Shown one piece after another: positions 1 through 10,292 of a stretch of DNA of 64,000 nt. The stretch is from Myotis daubentonii (lineage: Eukaryota; Chordata; Mammalia; Chiroptera; Vespertilionidae). The stretch lies in NCBI RefSeq assembly GCF_963259705.1, contig NC_081841.1:90409063-90473062 (forward strand), given 5' to 3'. The number at the start of each line of letters is the position of its first letter. Within the stretch, counting starts at the first letter, position 1. A program made the translations under genes and the position numbers. The notes beneath the pieces were generated by a model that was given only the letters and a program-made list of their open reading frames with translations, searched no databases and had not been told where the DNA came from.

Positions 1-204
1 CTTTAGCATCCTACACCTCTACACCCACATTTCCAATTGTTTCCTAATTGGTTTCCCAAAGCACCTGAAATAAATCATATCCAAAATCAAACCCTTCATT
101 TATCACCTTTTACTGTCCCAAGGGAAAAGCTTTTATTTTCTCCTATGTTCTCTAACTTAGTTAATAATAACCCTCATTTATTAAAAATGTCAGTTAAAAT
201 CTAA

Positions 205-590
205 CAGGAATAAATATTTGTACACCAATTTTCATAGCAGCATTATTCACCATAGCTAAAAATGAAAACCACCCAAATGTCCACTGATGGGCGAATAAAC
301 AAAATGTGGTATATACATATAATGGAATATTATTCAGCCTTTAAAAGAAATGAAATTCTAACACATTCTACAACATTGATGAACCAAGAAGCATTATGCC
401 ACATGAAAGAAGCCAGACACAAAAGGGCCAATATGTATAAAACTCCACCTATATGAGGTACCTAGAATAATCAAATTCATAAAGATAGAAAATAGAATAG
501 TGGTTACCAGATGCTAGATGGTAGGAGGAATTGTGAGTTATGGTTCAATGATACAGAGTTTCAGTTTGGGATGATGAAAATACTCTGGAG
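205..590 (+). mobile_element. L1 LINE fragment, 3' end of ORF2
   Basis: The stretch reads like the end of L1 ORF2. A decayed frame at 262-456 contains the typical MWYIHIMEYYSAFKRNE motif, and the DNA before it (cattattcaccatagct) is the usual L1 ORF2 context. It is old and truncated, with no visible poly(A) or target duplication. It ends where a Ves SINE begins. Confidence 0.75.
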
Positions 591-1500
591 GCCCTGGTCA
601 GGTGCTCAATTGGTTAGAGCATCTTCTGGATACACCAAGGTTGTGGGTTCCATCTCTGGTCAGTGCCAGGAGCCGGTCCATCCTTGCTGTTTCAAGGGAC
701 CTGGCATATATGGCATACGGTTCTTAATGTTTGCTCACCTTCTTGGCGCTGTGTTTTAACCAAGGTCACCTCTCCGAGAAAGGTTGAATCCCCAGGTAGG
801 GATTTTCCCCTGAAGTTAGGGAGGGAATAAAACCCCTCAACTAAGTGCCAGGCGGGTAATTAATCACTTTAACTATGAACAATCATGCTTAAGCTACATA
901 ATCTTTACTCCCTGGAATGGAGATAAGAAACGCCCTAACCTTTGTAATAGAGATTGATAGGATTGAATCAACTGGTATAAATACAGATGTAACAAGACAG
1001 CAAGACACAGAACTTAGAAGTCAGAACTCAGAAGACAGAACCTACACAGAACCTACAGACAGAAGAACTTCGCTGGAGAGAACATGGCAAAAGATCCTGG
1101 ACTGAACCTGACTACAGAAATATGGCAAGAGAACCTGACTAGAACCTGGTGACCGAACCTGGCTGGAGATCTCAGACAGAACCTGGCTGGAGAACCTAGC
1201 GAGGGAACATGGTGACTGAACCTCGCTGGAGATCCTGGACAGAACCTGGCTGGAGATTGTGGCTACAGAACCTGGCTAGGCAGCTGATCAACTGAACGCT
1301 GTCTCCATGTCATTCCTTCTTCGCCGACTCCGTCCACACCTTTGGGGACCCCTGGACCCGCTGGGTCTGGACCCCAGCAGGTCAGGGCACATACAAGAAT
1401 CAACCAATAAATGTATAGATGACTAGAACAACAAATAGATGGTTCTCTCTCTTCCTCTCTGTATCTCAAATCAATAAATAAATATTTTCAAAAAAGAAGA
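591..1500 (+). mobile_element. Ves-type SINE split by a solo LTR
   Basis: The tRNA-like head lies at 591-663 and the tail at 1386-1500, ending with the CTCTCT-rich tract and an A-rich end. The two halves join into one SINE if the LTR at 664-1379 and one copy of its 6-bp duplication are removed. The SINE therefore predates the LTR insertion. Confidence 0.8.
664..1379 (+). mobile_element. Solo LTR of a betaretrovirus-like ERV
   Basis: The element starts TGCCAGGAGCCGG and ends GGACCCCAGCA, which are TG...CA ends. It is flanked by a perfect 6-bp duplication GGTCAG (658-663 and 1380-1385). It matches along its length the LTRs at 32336, 49604, 51864 and 53646. It has a TATAAATA box near 977 and, downstream, a degenerate array of short 'gaacctggctggaga' repeats. 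No internal viral sequence remains, so it probably formed by recombination between two LTRs. Confidence 0.9.
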
Positions 1501-1505
1501 AAACT

Positions 1506-1769
1506 GTCTTAGCTGGTTTGGCTCAGTGGATAGAGCATTAGCCTGCAGACCAAAAGGTCCCAGGGTCAATTTTGGTCAAGGGCACATACCTCGGTTGCAG
1601 GCACCTCCCCAGCCCAGGCCCTTGTTAGGGCTCATGCAGGAAGCAACCAATTGATATGTCCCTCTCACATAGATGTTTCTCTCTGTCTTTCTCTCTTTCT
1701 TACACTCTCTAAAATACAGTGGAAAAATATCCTTGGGTGAGGATTAAAAAAAAAAAAAAAAAAAAAAAG
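1506..1769 (+). mobile_element. Ves SINE, long subfamily
   Basis: tRNA-like head with an A-box region (tggctcagtggataga), then a body containing 'cctccccagcccaggccc' that most other copies lack, a pyrimidine tract and a poly(A) run at 1745-1768. The copy at 51375 has the same long body, so the two belong to one subfamily. Confidence 0.9.
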
Positions 1770-1771
1770 AT

Positions 1772-2002
1772 GCCCTGGCTGGTTTGGCTCAGTGGATAGA
1801 GCATCGGCCTGCAGACTGAAGGGTCCCAGGTTTGATTCAGGTCAAGGGCATATGCCCGGGTTGCGGGCAGGATCTCCAGTAGGTGGCATGCAGGAGGCAG
1901 CAGATCAATGATTCTTTCTCATCATTGGTGTTCCTATCTCTCTCTCTCTCCCCCTCTCCCTTCTTCTCTGAAACCAATAAAAATATATTTTAAAAAAAGA
2001 AA
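1772..2002 (+). mobile_element. Ves SINE
   Basis: A full-length head (gccctggctggtttggctc), a B-box-like segment (ggtttgattcaggtc), the 'gcaggaggcagc' body, a (TC)n stretch and an A-rich tail. It sits directly behind the poly(A) of the preceding Ves, which suggests insertion into that A tract. Confidence 0.92.
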
Positions 2003-2019
2003 GCAAAATATCCTAAGTG

Positions 2020-2096
2020 AGGAAAGAGGAGGAGGAGGAGGAAGGGAGGAAGAAGAGGGGAGGGAGAGGGGAGGAAAAGGGAGGGGGACGGAAAGA
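2020..2096 (+). repeat. GGA-rich purine tract
   Basis: An almost pure G/A strand (repeats of gga and ggga). It follows the tail of the Ves SINE and probably grew from it. Confidence 0.8.
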
Positions 2097-2103
2097 AAAC
2101 AGC

Positions 2104-3248
2104 CTAGAGACAGACAGTGTCACAGTGGCACAATATAAATGTGCTTAATACCACTGATTTGTATTCTTTAAAGAGGTAAAATGATAAATTTTATATCACA
2201 ATTTAAAAATGGCTTTAAATTTTAAAAGCTAACTGAATCTCAAGTTGATGGTATAGCCACACAGAAAATAAATATCCCAAGTGATTTAAGAACACAGCGT
2301 TTTGACTACATAGCCTTAGTGTGATATATTATAAGGGGGAAAAAAAAAGGCTAAAAAAAGTAAAAAAAAAAACACATTTAGTAATTTTATTACTAGCAAT
2401 GTTAATATTGTTATTCTAAAGCTATTTTATATATAGTTAAAAAAATTAATTATGTTAATGTTACAAACCAAGAAATCCACTATAAGATAAAAATACAAAA
2501 TCAAAGAAGTAAAAACCATTTTATTATCTTATATTTGAACTCATTTTGTTTGCTTTCATGTATCTTTAAATATGTATTTTAAGATATATTTGCTTAATTC
2601 TTGTCACTTAAAAGTTTTGAAGAAATGGCTGATTCTAGGCATAGAGGAAAATTTTAACAAGATAAACGTAGGACATGGTGTGCCAAAAAAGCAAAGAAGC
2701 TATCAAAAATTAATAAGGTCCTGTCAAAATGACAAGTCACTTTGGAGGCACTTTCACTATCTAAAGCTAGGACAATTTGTAAATCAAAATTCACATTGAC
2801 CTCCAATGACTGAAAGCCACTAAATATCTATAAACCCGTGAGTTCATAAAAATAGTATATTAAAAAAAATCCATAAGTTCTCTTTTCTCAAGGAAAAGGT
2901 CAAAAAACAAATAAACCCTGTTGATCACTACTAGAGTAGTGTAACAACTCTTATTCTGAAAATTAGTAATTAAATGAAAAGAATTAAGCATTCATCCTGA
3001 CTTTCCAGTATGCACTGAAATTCATGGTAACCAAACAGCCATGGTTGATGTTGGAAAGTTCTTTACAGAAAAATGTCAATATATATAAGAAAGAATAAAA
3101 ACTTTCAAAAATCACCATTTCGTAACTTTTGATAACATCAGTTTCCAACTTAAATGACATAAAACCTTCCCTGAATCTCCCCCTTCAGATAAATCTTTCT
3201 GTCCTTTAAATTCTTTTATCTCTTATTGATACTTTTCTTGTAACATCA
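2104..3248. other. AT-rich intronic sequence, nothing recognised
   Basis: The sequence is AT-rich with short A runs. I found no repeat ends, exon-like sequence or long open frame that I can name. It is probably ordinary EEA1 intron 1 or a very decayed repeat. Confidence 0.5.
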
Positions 3249-3879
3249 TCCTATCTAATAAAAGAGAAACATGGTAATTACCGTAAAACCGCTACCCTTC
3301 CCATTGGCTAATCAGGGTGATATGCAAATTAACGGCCAGCCAAGATGGCAGCCGGCAGCCAGGCAGCTTGAAACTAACATGAGGCTTGCTTGCTTCAGTG
3401 ACGGAGGACTCCAACATTCCCCGCCTGCCTTGCCGGCCTCTGAGCCTGCAGTTTGAAACATTGTAATAAATATAGAAGCTAAACAAAACCCCAGAAACGT
3501 GATTTCAGCCAGCCGGGATCTCAGAGCTGGAGTTGAAACAGTGTTTCGATTATAGAACGCAAACAAACAAGATACCTGCTTTCAGCAGCAGAGACCTCAG
3601 AGCTGGAGCCAGAGCTAAAGCTGGCCCAGAATTAAAAAAAAAAAAAAGGAGAGGTTGGGAGCTTCAGTCACCCTCCAGCCTGAAAAGAGCCCTCAGCCCC
3701 TCACCCAGACTGGCCAGGCACCCCAGTGGGGACCCCCACGCTGAAGGGTGTGTGACCAGCGGCAAACAGCCATCATCCCCTCACCCAGGCTGGCCAGGCA
3801 CCCCAGTGGGGACTGCCACCCTGGTCCAGGACACCCTTCAGGGCAAACCAGCCAGCCCCACCCATGCACCAGGCCTCTA
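3249..3879 (+). mobile_element. Helitron (HeliBat-type), array 1 element 1 (type E)
   Basis: It begins TCCTATCTAATAAAAGAG, has the 'ggctaatcagg...atatgcaaattaa' subterminal block, and ends with the imperfect hairpin side 'atgcaccaggcctcta'. It is non-autonomous, with no Rep/helicase frame. Inside are repeated segments around 3440-3560 that resemble each other and a duplicated block at 3690-3830 (ctggccaggcaccccagtgg). The next element starts at the very next base, with no spacer. Related copies lie at 46763-47403 and 44302-44968 on the minus strand. Confidence 0.85.
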
Positions 3880-4922
3880 TCCTATATAGTAAAAGGGTAA
3901 TATGCCTCCCAGCACCAGGATCAGCGGAGCCAAGAGGCCTCCCAGCACCGGGATCAGCGGAGCCGAGAGACCTCCAGGCACCGGGATCAGCATGACAGGG
4001 GGCAGCGCCCAAACCCCCTGATCGCCCTGCGGCTCTGTGTGTGACAGGGGGCGGGGCCACAACCTCCCTATCTGCCCTGCTCTGTTCGTGGCAGGAGAAG
4101 GTGCCCCAACCTCCTGATCAGCCCTGCTCTGTCCCTGATATGGGGGAGCTCCCCAACCCCCTGATCGCCCTGCGGCTCTGTGTGTGACAGGGTGTGGTGC
4201 CCCAACCCCCTGATAGGCCCTGCTCTGTGTGTGACAGGGTGCAGCGCCCCAACCGCCCCCCCCCCACAGGCCCTGCTCTGTGTGTGACAGGGTAGAGCCA
4301 TAACCTCCCCATCGGCCCTGCCCTGAGTGTGACAGTGGAGGTGCCCCAAACCCCTGATCGGCCCTGCTCTGTGGGTGATACAGGGTGGCACTCCAACCCC
4401 CTGATCCGCTCTGCTCTGTGTGTGATAGGGGGCAGTGCCCCAACTCCCCTATCGGCCCTACTCTATGAGTGACGGGGGGAGCTCCTCAACCCCCTGATGG
4501 GCCCTGCTCTGTGCATGACAGTGGGCAGCACCCCAATCCCGACTGGCCCTGCTCTGTGCGTAAAAGGGGGTGGCGCCGCAACCTCCCCATCGACCCTGCC
4601 TTGATTATGACGGGGGCGGTGCCCCAACCCCCGAATGGACCCTACCCTGAGCGTGACTAAGGGTGGCATCGCAACCTCCCGATTCGCCCTGCTCTGTGCA
4701 TGACAGGGGGCGGCCCCCCAACTCCCCAATCTGCCCTGCTCTGAGCCCGACTAGGGGCTGCACCTAGGGATTTAGCCTGCCCTCTGCCACCTGGGAGCAG
4801 TCCTAAGCCAGCAGGGCATTATCTCCCGAGGGGTCCCAGACTGCGAGAGGGCACAGGCCAGGCTGAGGGACTCCCCTCTTCCCCCCCCCCGAGTGCACAA
4901 AATTTGTGCACCGGGCCTCTAG
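3880..4922 (+). mobile_element. Helitron (HeliBat-type), array 1 element 2 (type D)
   Basis: It begins TCCTATATAGTAAAAGGG and ends with the hairpin 'gtgcacaaaatttgtgcac' followed by 'cgggcctctag'. Most of the interior (about 4000-4760) is a minisatellite. It abuts element 1 and element 3 without spacers. It matches the minus-strand element at 45654-46762. Confidence 0.88.
4000..4760. repeat. Minisatellite inside Helitron, about 47-58 bp units
   Basis: Roughly 14 degenerate units built on 'cctgatcggccctgctctg' followed by a 'gtgacagggggcgg' segment and a variable joint. The open frames across it, with repeated HTEQ or HTQS motifs, come from the repeat itself and are not genes. The same array occurs inverted at about 45840-46690. 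Confidence 0.9.
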
Positions 4923-5443
4923 TATCTAATAAAGAAGGAATATGCTAATTGACCCTCACAACATCACAAAGATGGCGGTGCCACAGCCAATAAGGAGGGA
5001 ATATACTAATTGACTATTCTGCCCTCAAAGATGGCAGCACCCATAGCCAATAAGGAGGGAATGTGCTAATTGCTGCCCCACCCTCAAAGATGGCAGTGCC
5101 CAGTCCCCTCAGCCCTAGGTCAGCGGGCCTGGCCGCTCCGCACGCCTGCCTCCAGAGTCCCCTAGACCCCTCAGGCCCCCAACCATCCAGGGCCGACCCA
5201 AGGCACAGGCAAGCCTCGGATGTCGGCTGCCCAGCCACCCAGGGCCCCCTGAGGCTCAGGTAACACGGCTGGCTGAGGCTTGCACTGCCAGTAGTGGCAG
5301 TAGCAGAGGTGTGATGGGGCATTGCCTTCCCCTGATCGCCGGGTCGCCTCCCGCCCCTGAGGTCTCCTGGACTGTGAGAGGGGATAGACTGGACTGAGGG
5401 ACCCCCCCTCCAGTGCATGTATTTTCATGCACCAGGCCTCTAG
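4923..5443 (+). mobile_element. Helitron (HeliBat-type), array 1 element 3
   Basis: The 5' end is slightly clipped (TATCTAATAAAG) and the 3' end is 'gtgcatgtattttcatgcac' plus 'caggcctctag'. Its first 180 bases hold three copies of a unit of about 63 bp, each with 'gccaataaggagggaata' and 'aaagatggcag'. The terminal signal has thus been multiplied inside the element. Confidence 0.82.
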
Positions 5444-5879
5444 TCTACTTATAATACAAGGAAAAAGAAAGTAATGTCTACTGTAGATTGTTACAGTGAT
5501 AGCCCTCAATAAATGCTCTTGTTTAGTCTTCTCCCACATGGACTCTAGACTGGCCATACTCCCTTGCCCTGGTTGATGGTGGAGTAGCAAATGAGATACA
5601 AACAGAGACTTGACAAAGTGCTTTCACAATGGGATGTGCCCTCTTATTGCTGGAAATTCTTCTGCCATTTAACATAAGCCAAGGCTAGCTTTGTATACGT
5701 GTGGCCCAATGAGTATAATCTGCAATCTGAATGAGGCCACTTAGACTACCTATCTCAATCAAACCAACAGGTAATTCCAGCTATATGAGAACTCCAAGAG
5801 AGCGCAGCAAAAGAACTACTCAGCTAAGCTTAGTACAAATTGTTGATCTATAGAATCTAGAGCAAATAAAATGTGGTTG
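5444..5879. other. Intronic sequence, nothing recognised
   Basis: Mixed-composition sequence between the Helitron array and a small hAT element. No repeat termini, splice-bounded exon or RNA gene was recognised. Confidence 0.5.
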
Positions 5880-5887
5880 TTTTAAGC

Positions 5888-6046
5888 CAGCAGTCACTAA
5901 CCTTTCAGACCTCACGGACCACCAGTGGTCCACAGACAACTGGTTGGAGAGCGCTGCTCCAAAGGGTTTCCTTAAACCAGACATTGCCAACCTTTCAGAC
6001 CGCACGGACCACCAGTGGTCTGCAGACCACCAGTTGGTGACCACTG
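5888..6046. mobile_element. Short non-autonomous hAT element
   Basis: Its ends are CAGCAGTCAC...GTGACCACTG, with 8-bp flanks TTTTAAGC at 5880-5887 and 6047-6054. That length is the hAT target-duplication length. The body contains two direct copies of 'aacctttcagacc...cacggaccaccagtggtc'. It has no transposase frame. Confidence 0.8.
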
Positions 6047-6262
6047 TTTTAAGCCAAACCAAAGTTTAGGGGCGGTTTGTTATACAGCAATAGCTATAAT
6101 TACATACAGTAGATGCAATGTCTTATCTTCAAACCTTTTTTGAGGATAATAACCCTATTGAGATATTCACCACAATTCCTAGTAAGGACACAATAAAAGT
6201 GTCCAACTGAATTTAACCAACACATAGTAGCTTTCATTCTTTAAAAAAGGCTTACATTGTTA

Positions 6263-7330
6263 TCCTGTAAAAACCCTGGATCTGTAAAACCAGAGGTTTG
6301 ACCAAACAGAAGTCAGTCCTGCAGTCAGCCCTGCAGTCAGCCCTGCAGTCAGTGCTGGGTTGCCATGGCGACCAAGCACTGACTGCTGCAGCTGCAGGTG
6401 CAGTGACCCACCACTGACTGCTGAGGAGGCTGCAAATCAGGCCTGAAGAGAGAAGCAGGGTCTGATCTGTAGCCTCTGTGGCAGCTGTTGATCAGCACTT
6501 GCCGCTCTCTTTCTCTCCAGCAGCCATGCCTCCATTTCTCTCCAGGGCTCCACCAGGGCTGCTGATCAATCCCGCCTTTCTGATCAGGCCCTGTTGATAG
6601 GCCCAGAGAAGCTGACTGGCATAGAAACCAACCAATCAGAACCAAATCTGGGTGAAGTGTGAGGAGCCAATGGCTGCCTAGGATGCGGAGCTTTTGACAC
6701 TGACTGGCATACAAACCAACCAATCAGGACCGAATTGGCCAGCAGAGGTGGCGAGTTGGGGGCAAAATCAGGCCAGCAGGGAAGGGCAGATAGGGGTGAT
6801 CAGGCAGGCAGAGGCAGTTAGGGGTGATAAGGCAAGCAGGGAAGGGCAGTTGGAGGCAAGATCAGGCCAGCAGGGGAGGGCAGTTGGGGGGGACCAGGCC
6901 TGCAGTGGAGGGCAGTTAGGGGCCACCAGGCTGGCAGGAGAGGGCATTGGGGGAACCAGGCTTTCAGGGGAGAGCAGTTGGGAGCAATCAGGGGCAGGAG
7001 AGCAGTTAGGTGTTAATCAGGCCAGCAAGGGAGCAGTTAGGGGGTAATCAGGCTGGCAGGCAGAAGCAGTTGGGGGCAATCAAGCAGGCAGGCAGGCAAG
7101 TGGTTAGGAGCCAGCGGTCCCGGATTGTGAGAGGAATGTCCTACTACATGAAATTTTGTGCACGGGGGGGGGGGGGGGGGTGGTGTCCCACAGCCTGGAC
7201 TGCACCCGCAGGGATTGGGCCTAAACTGGCAGTCAGACATCCCCCAAGAGGTCCCAGATTGGAGAGGGTACAGGCTGGGCAAGGGACAACCCCCACCCCA
7301 GTGCACAAATTTTATGCACTGGGCCTCTAA
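6263..7330 (+). mobile_element. Helitron (HeliBat-type) with a rearranged 3' end
   Basis: The 3' end is clear: 'gtgcacaaattttatgcac' then 'tgggcctctaa' (CTAA instead of CTAG). The 5' end is less sure; 'tcctgtaaaaaccc' at 6263 is the best candidate. It holds a minisatellite at 6740-7100 and, at about 7142-7240, a second terminal hairpin in the opposite orientation. The left edge has low support. Confidence 0.7.
6740..7100. repeat. Minisatellite inside Helitron, about 33-36 bp units
   Basis: Roughly ten degenerate units based on 'ggccagcaggggagggcagt' plus a 'tgggggcgatca' joint. A related array in inverted orientation lies at about 15130-15400 inside another Helitron. Confidence 0.85.
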
Positions 7331-7642
7331 TATATGTACAAGCATGTTCATTGCAGTCTTTTTTTTTATTGTTTTATTGCTTAGAGTGTTACAAAGAGTA
7401 TTACATATGTCTCCTTTTTTTCCCTGCCCTTGACAATCCTCTGGCCTACCCTACCCCCCAGTGTCTTATATCCGTTGGTTATGCTTATATGCATGCATAC
7501 AAGTCCTTCAGTTGGTCTCTTACCCCCCCCCCCTTCTGTCCCCCAACCCTCCCCGGCCTTCCCGCAGTAGTTTGACAGTCTGTTCGAGGCTACTCTGCCT
7601 CTGTATCTATTTTTGTTCATAAGTTTATAATGGTCTTTATTA

Positions 7643-10261
7643 TCCATAAATGAGTGAGATCATGTGGTATTTTTCCTTCATTGACTGGCTTATTTCTCTT
7701 AGCATAATGCTCTCCAGTTCCATCCATGCTGTTGCAAATGGTAAGAATTCCATCTTTTTTACAGCAGCATAGTATTCCATTGTGTAGATGTACCACAGTT
7801 TTCTAATCCATTCATCTGCTGATGGGCATTTAGGCTGTTTCCAGATCTTAGCTATGGTGAATTGTGCTGCTATGAACATAGGGGTGCATATATCCTTTCT
7901 GATTGGTGTTTCTGGTTTCTTGGGATATAGTCCTAGAAGTGGGATCACGGGGTCAAATGGGAGTTCCATTTTTAGTTTTTGGGGAAACGCCATACTGTCT
8001 TCCACAGTGGCAGAACCAGTCTGCATTCCCACCATAAATGCAAGAGTGTTAACTTTTCTCCGCATCCGCTCCAGCACTTGTCGTTTCTTGATTTGTTGAT
8101 GATAGCCATTCTGACAGGTGTGAGATAGTACCTCATTGTTGTTTTGATTTGCATTTCTCGGATGATTAGTGACTTTGAGCATGTTTTCATATGTCTCTTG
8201 GCTTTCTGAATCTCTTTTGAAAAGTATCTATTTAGGTCCTTTGCCCATTTTTTGATTGGATTGTTTATCTTCCTTTTGTTAAGTTGTATGAGTTACCTAT
8301 AAATGTTGGAGATTAAGCCCTTATCAGTGATAACATTGGCAAATATGTTCCCCCATGCAGTGGACTTTCTTGTTGTTTTCTTGATGGTTTCTTTTGCTGT
8401 GCAGAAGCTTTTTATTTTGATGTAGTCCTATCTGTTTATTTTCTCTTTAGTTTCCAATGCCCTAGGAGCTGTATCAGGGAAGAAATTGCTTTGGCATGTG
8501 TCTGAGATTTTGTTGCGTTTGGATTCTTCTAGTATTTTTAGGGTTTCCCATCATACATTTAAGTCCTTTATCCATTTTGAGTTTATTTTTGTGTATGGTG
8601 TAAGTTGGTGGTCTAGTTTCATTTTCTTGCATGTATCTGTCCAATTTTCCCAACACCGTTTATTGAAGAGACTATCTTGACGCCATTGTATGTTCTTGCC
8701 TCAGTTGTCAAATATTAATAGAGCATATTGGTTCGGGTCAATTTCTGGGCTCTCTATTTTATTCTATTGATCTATATGTCTGTTCTTGTGCCAGTATCAG
8801 GCAGTTTTGAGAACAGTGGCTTTGTAATACAGCTTGATATCTGGTATTGAGATCCCACCTACTGTTCTTTCTCAGGATCGCTGCAGCTATTCGGGGTCTT
8901 TTTTTATTCCAGATGAATTTTTGGAGAGTTCTTTCTAGGTCTGTGAAATATTCCATTGGTATTTTAATGGGAAGTGCGTTGAATTTATAGATTGTTTTGG
9001 ATAGAATGGACATTTTAATGATGTTGATTCCACCAATCAAAGAACATGGTATGTTCTTCCATCTGTTAATGTCTTCCTCTATCTCTTTTTTCAACATCCT
9101 ATAGTTTTCTGAGTAGAGGTCTTTTACCTCTTTAGTTAAGTTTATTCCTAGGTAGCTTAATTTTTTTGGTTCCATGGTAAATGGGATCGTTTTTTTAGTC
9201 TCTCTTTCTGAAAGTTCACTATTGGTGTAAAGAAATGCCATAGATTTCTTGGCGTTAATTTTTTATCCTGCTACATTGCCAAATTCATTTATTAAGTCTA
9301 ATAGTTCTTTGATGGAGTCTTTAGGGTTTTGTATGTATAATATGTCACCTACGAATAAGGACAGTTTTGCTTCTTCATTTCCAATTTGGATGTCTTTTAT
9401 TTCATCTTCTTGTCTAATTGCAATGGCTAATACTTCCAGTACTATGTTGAACAGGAGTGGTGAGAGTGGGCATCCCTGTCTTGTTCCTGTTCTTAGGGGA
9501 AATGGTGTTAGTTTTTGTCCATTGAGTATGATGTTGGCTGTGGGTTTGTCATATATGGCTTTTATTATGTTGAGATATGATCCTTCTATTCCCACCATGC
9601 TGAGCATTTTTATCAAAAATGGGTGTTGGATTTTGTCAAATGCTTTTTCTGCACCAATTGATATGACTACGTGGATTTTTTCTTTCAATTTGTTTATGTG
9701 ATGTATCACGTTTATTGATTTGCGGATATTGTACCATCCTTGTATCCCTGGGATAAATCCTACTTGGTCATGGTGTATGATCTTTCTGATGTACTACTGG
9801 ATCAGATTTGCTAGGATTTTGTTGAGGATTTTGGCATCTATGTTCATGAGGGATATTGGCCTGGTTTTGGTATTAGGGTGATGCTGGCTTCACAGAATGA
9901 GCTTGGAAGTGTTCCTTCCTCTTGAATTTTTTGGAATAGTCTGAGGAGGATAGGTTTTAGTTCTTCCTTGAATGTTTGGTAAAACTCCCCTGTGAAGCCG
10001 TCTGGTCCTGGGCTTTTGTTTGCTGGAAGCTTTTTGATGACTGCTTCCATTTCTTCCATAGTTATTGGCCTATTGAGATTTTTGGATTCTTCCTGATTAA
10101 GTTTTGGAATGTTGTATTTTTCTAGGAATATGTGCATTTCCTCCAGGTTGTCTAGTTTGTTGGAGTAGAGTTTTTCATAGTATTTTTTTAACAATCCTTT
10201 GTATTTCTGTGGGGTCTGTTGTTATTTCTCCTCTTTCATTTCTGATTTTGTTTATTTGGGT

Positions 10262-10292
<31 letters not shown>

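Noticed and set aside
3877..4443. Long open frame with repeated HTEQ/HTQS motifs (also 45753-46589)
   Set aside because: It is produced by a GC-rich minisatellite inside Helitrons, open in several frames at once and on both strands, so it is not protein selection.
3249..7330. An autonomous Helitron with Rep/helicase
   Set aside because: No frame in any Helitron here resembles a Rep or helicase protein; all copies are non-autonomous.
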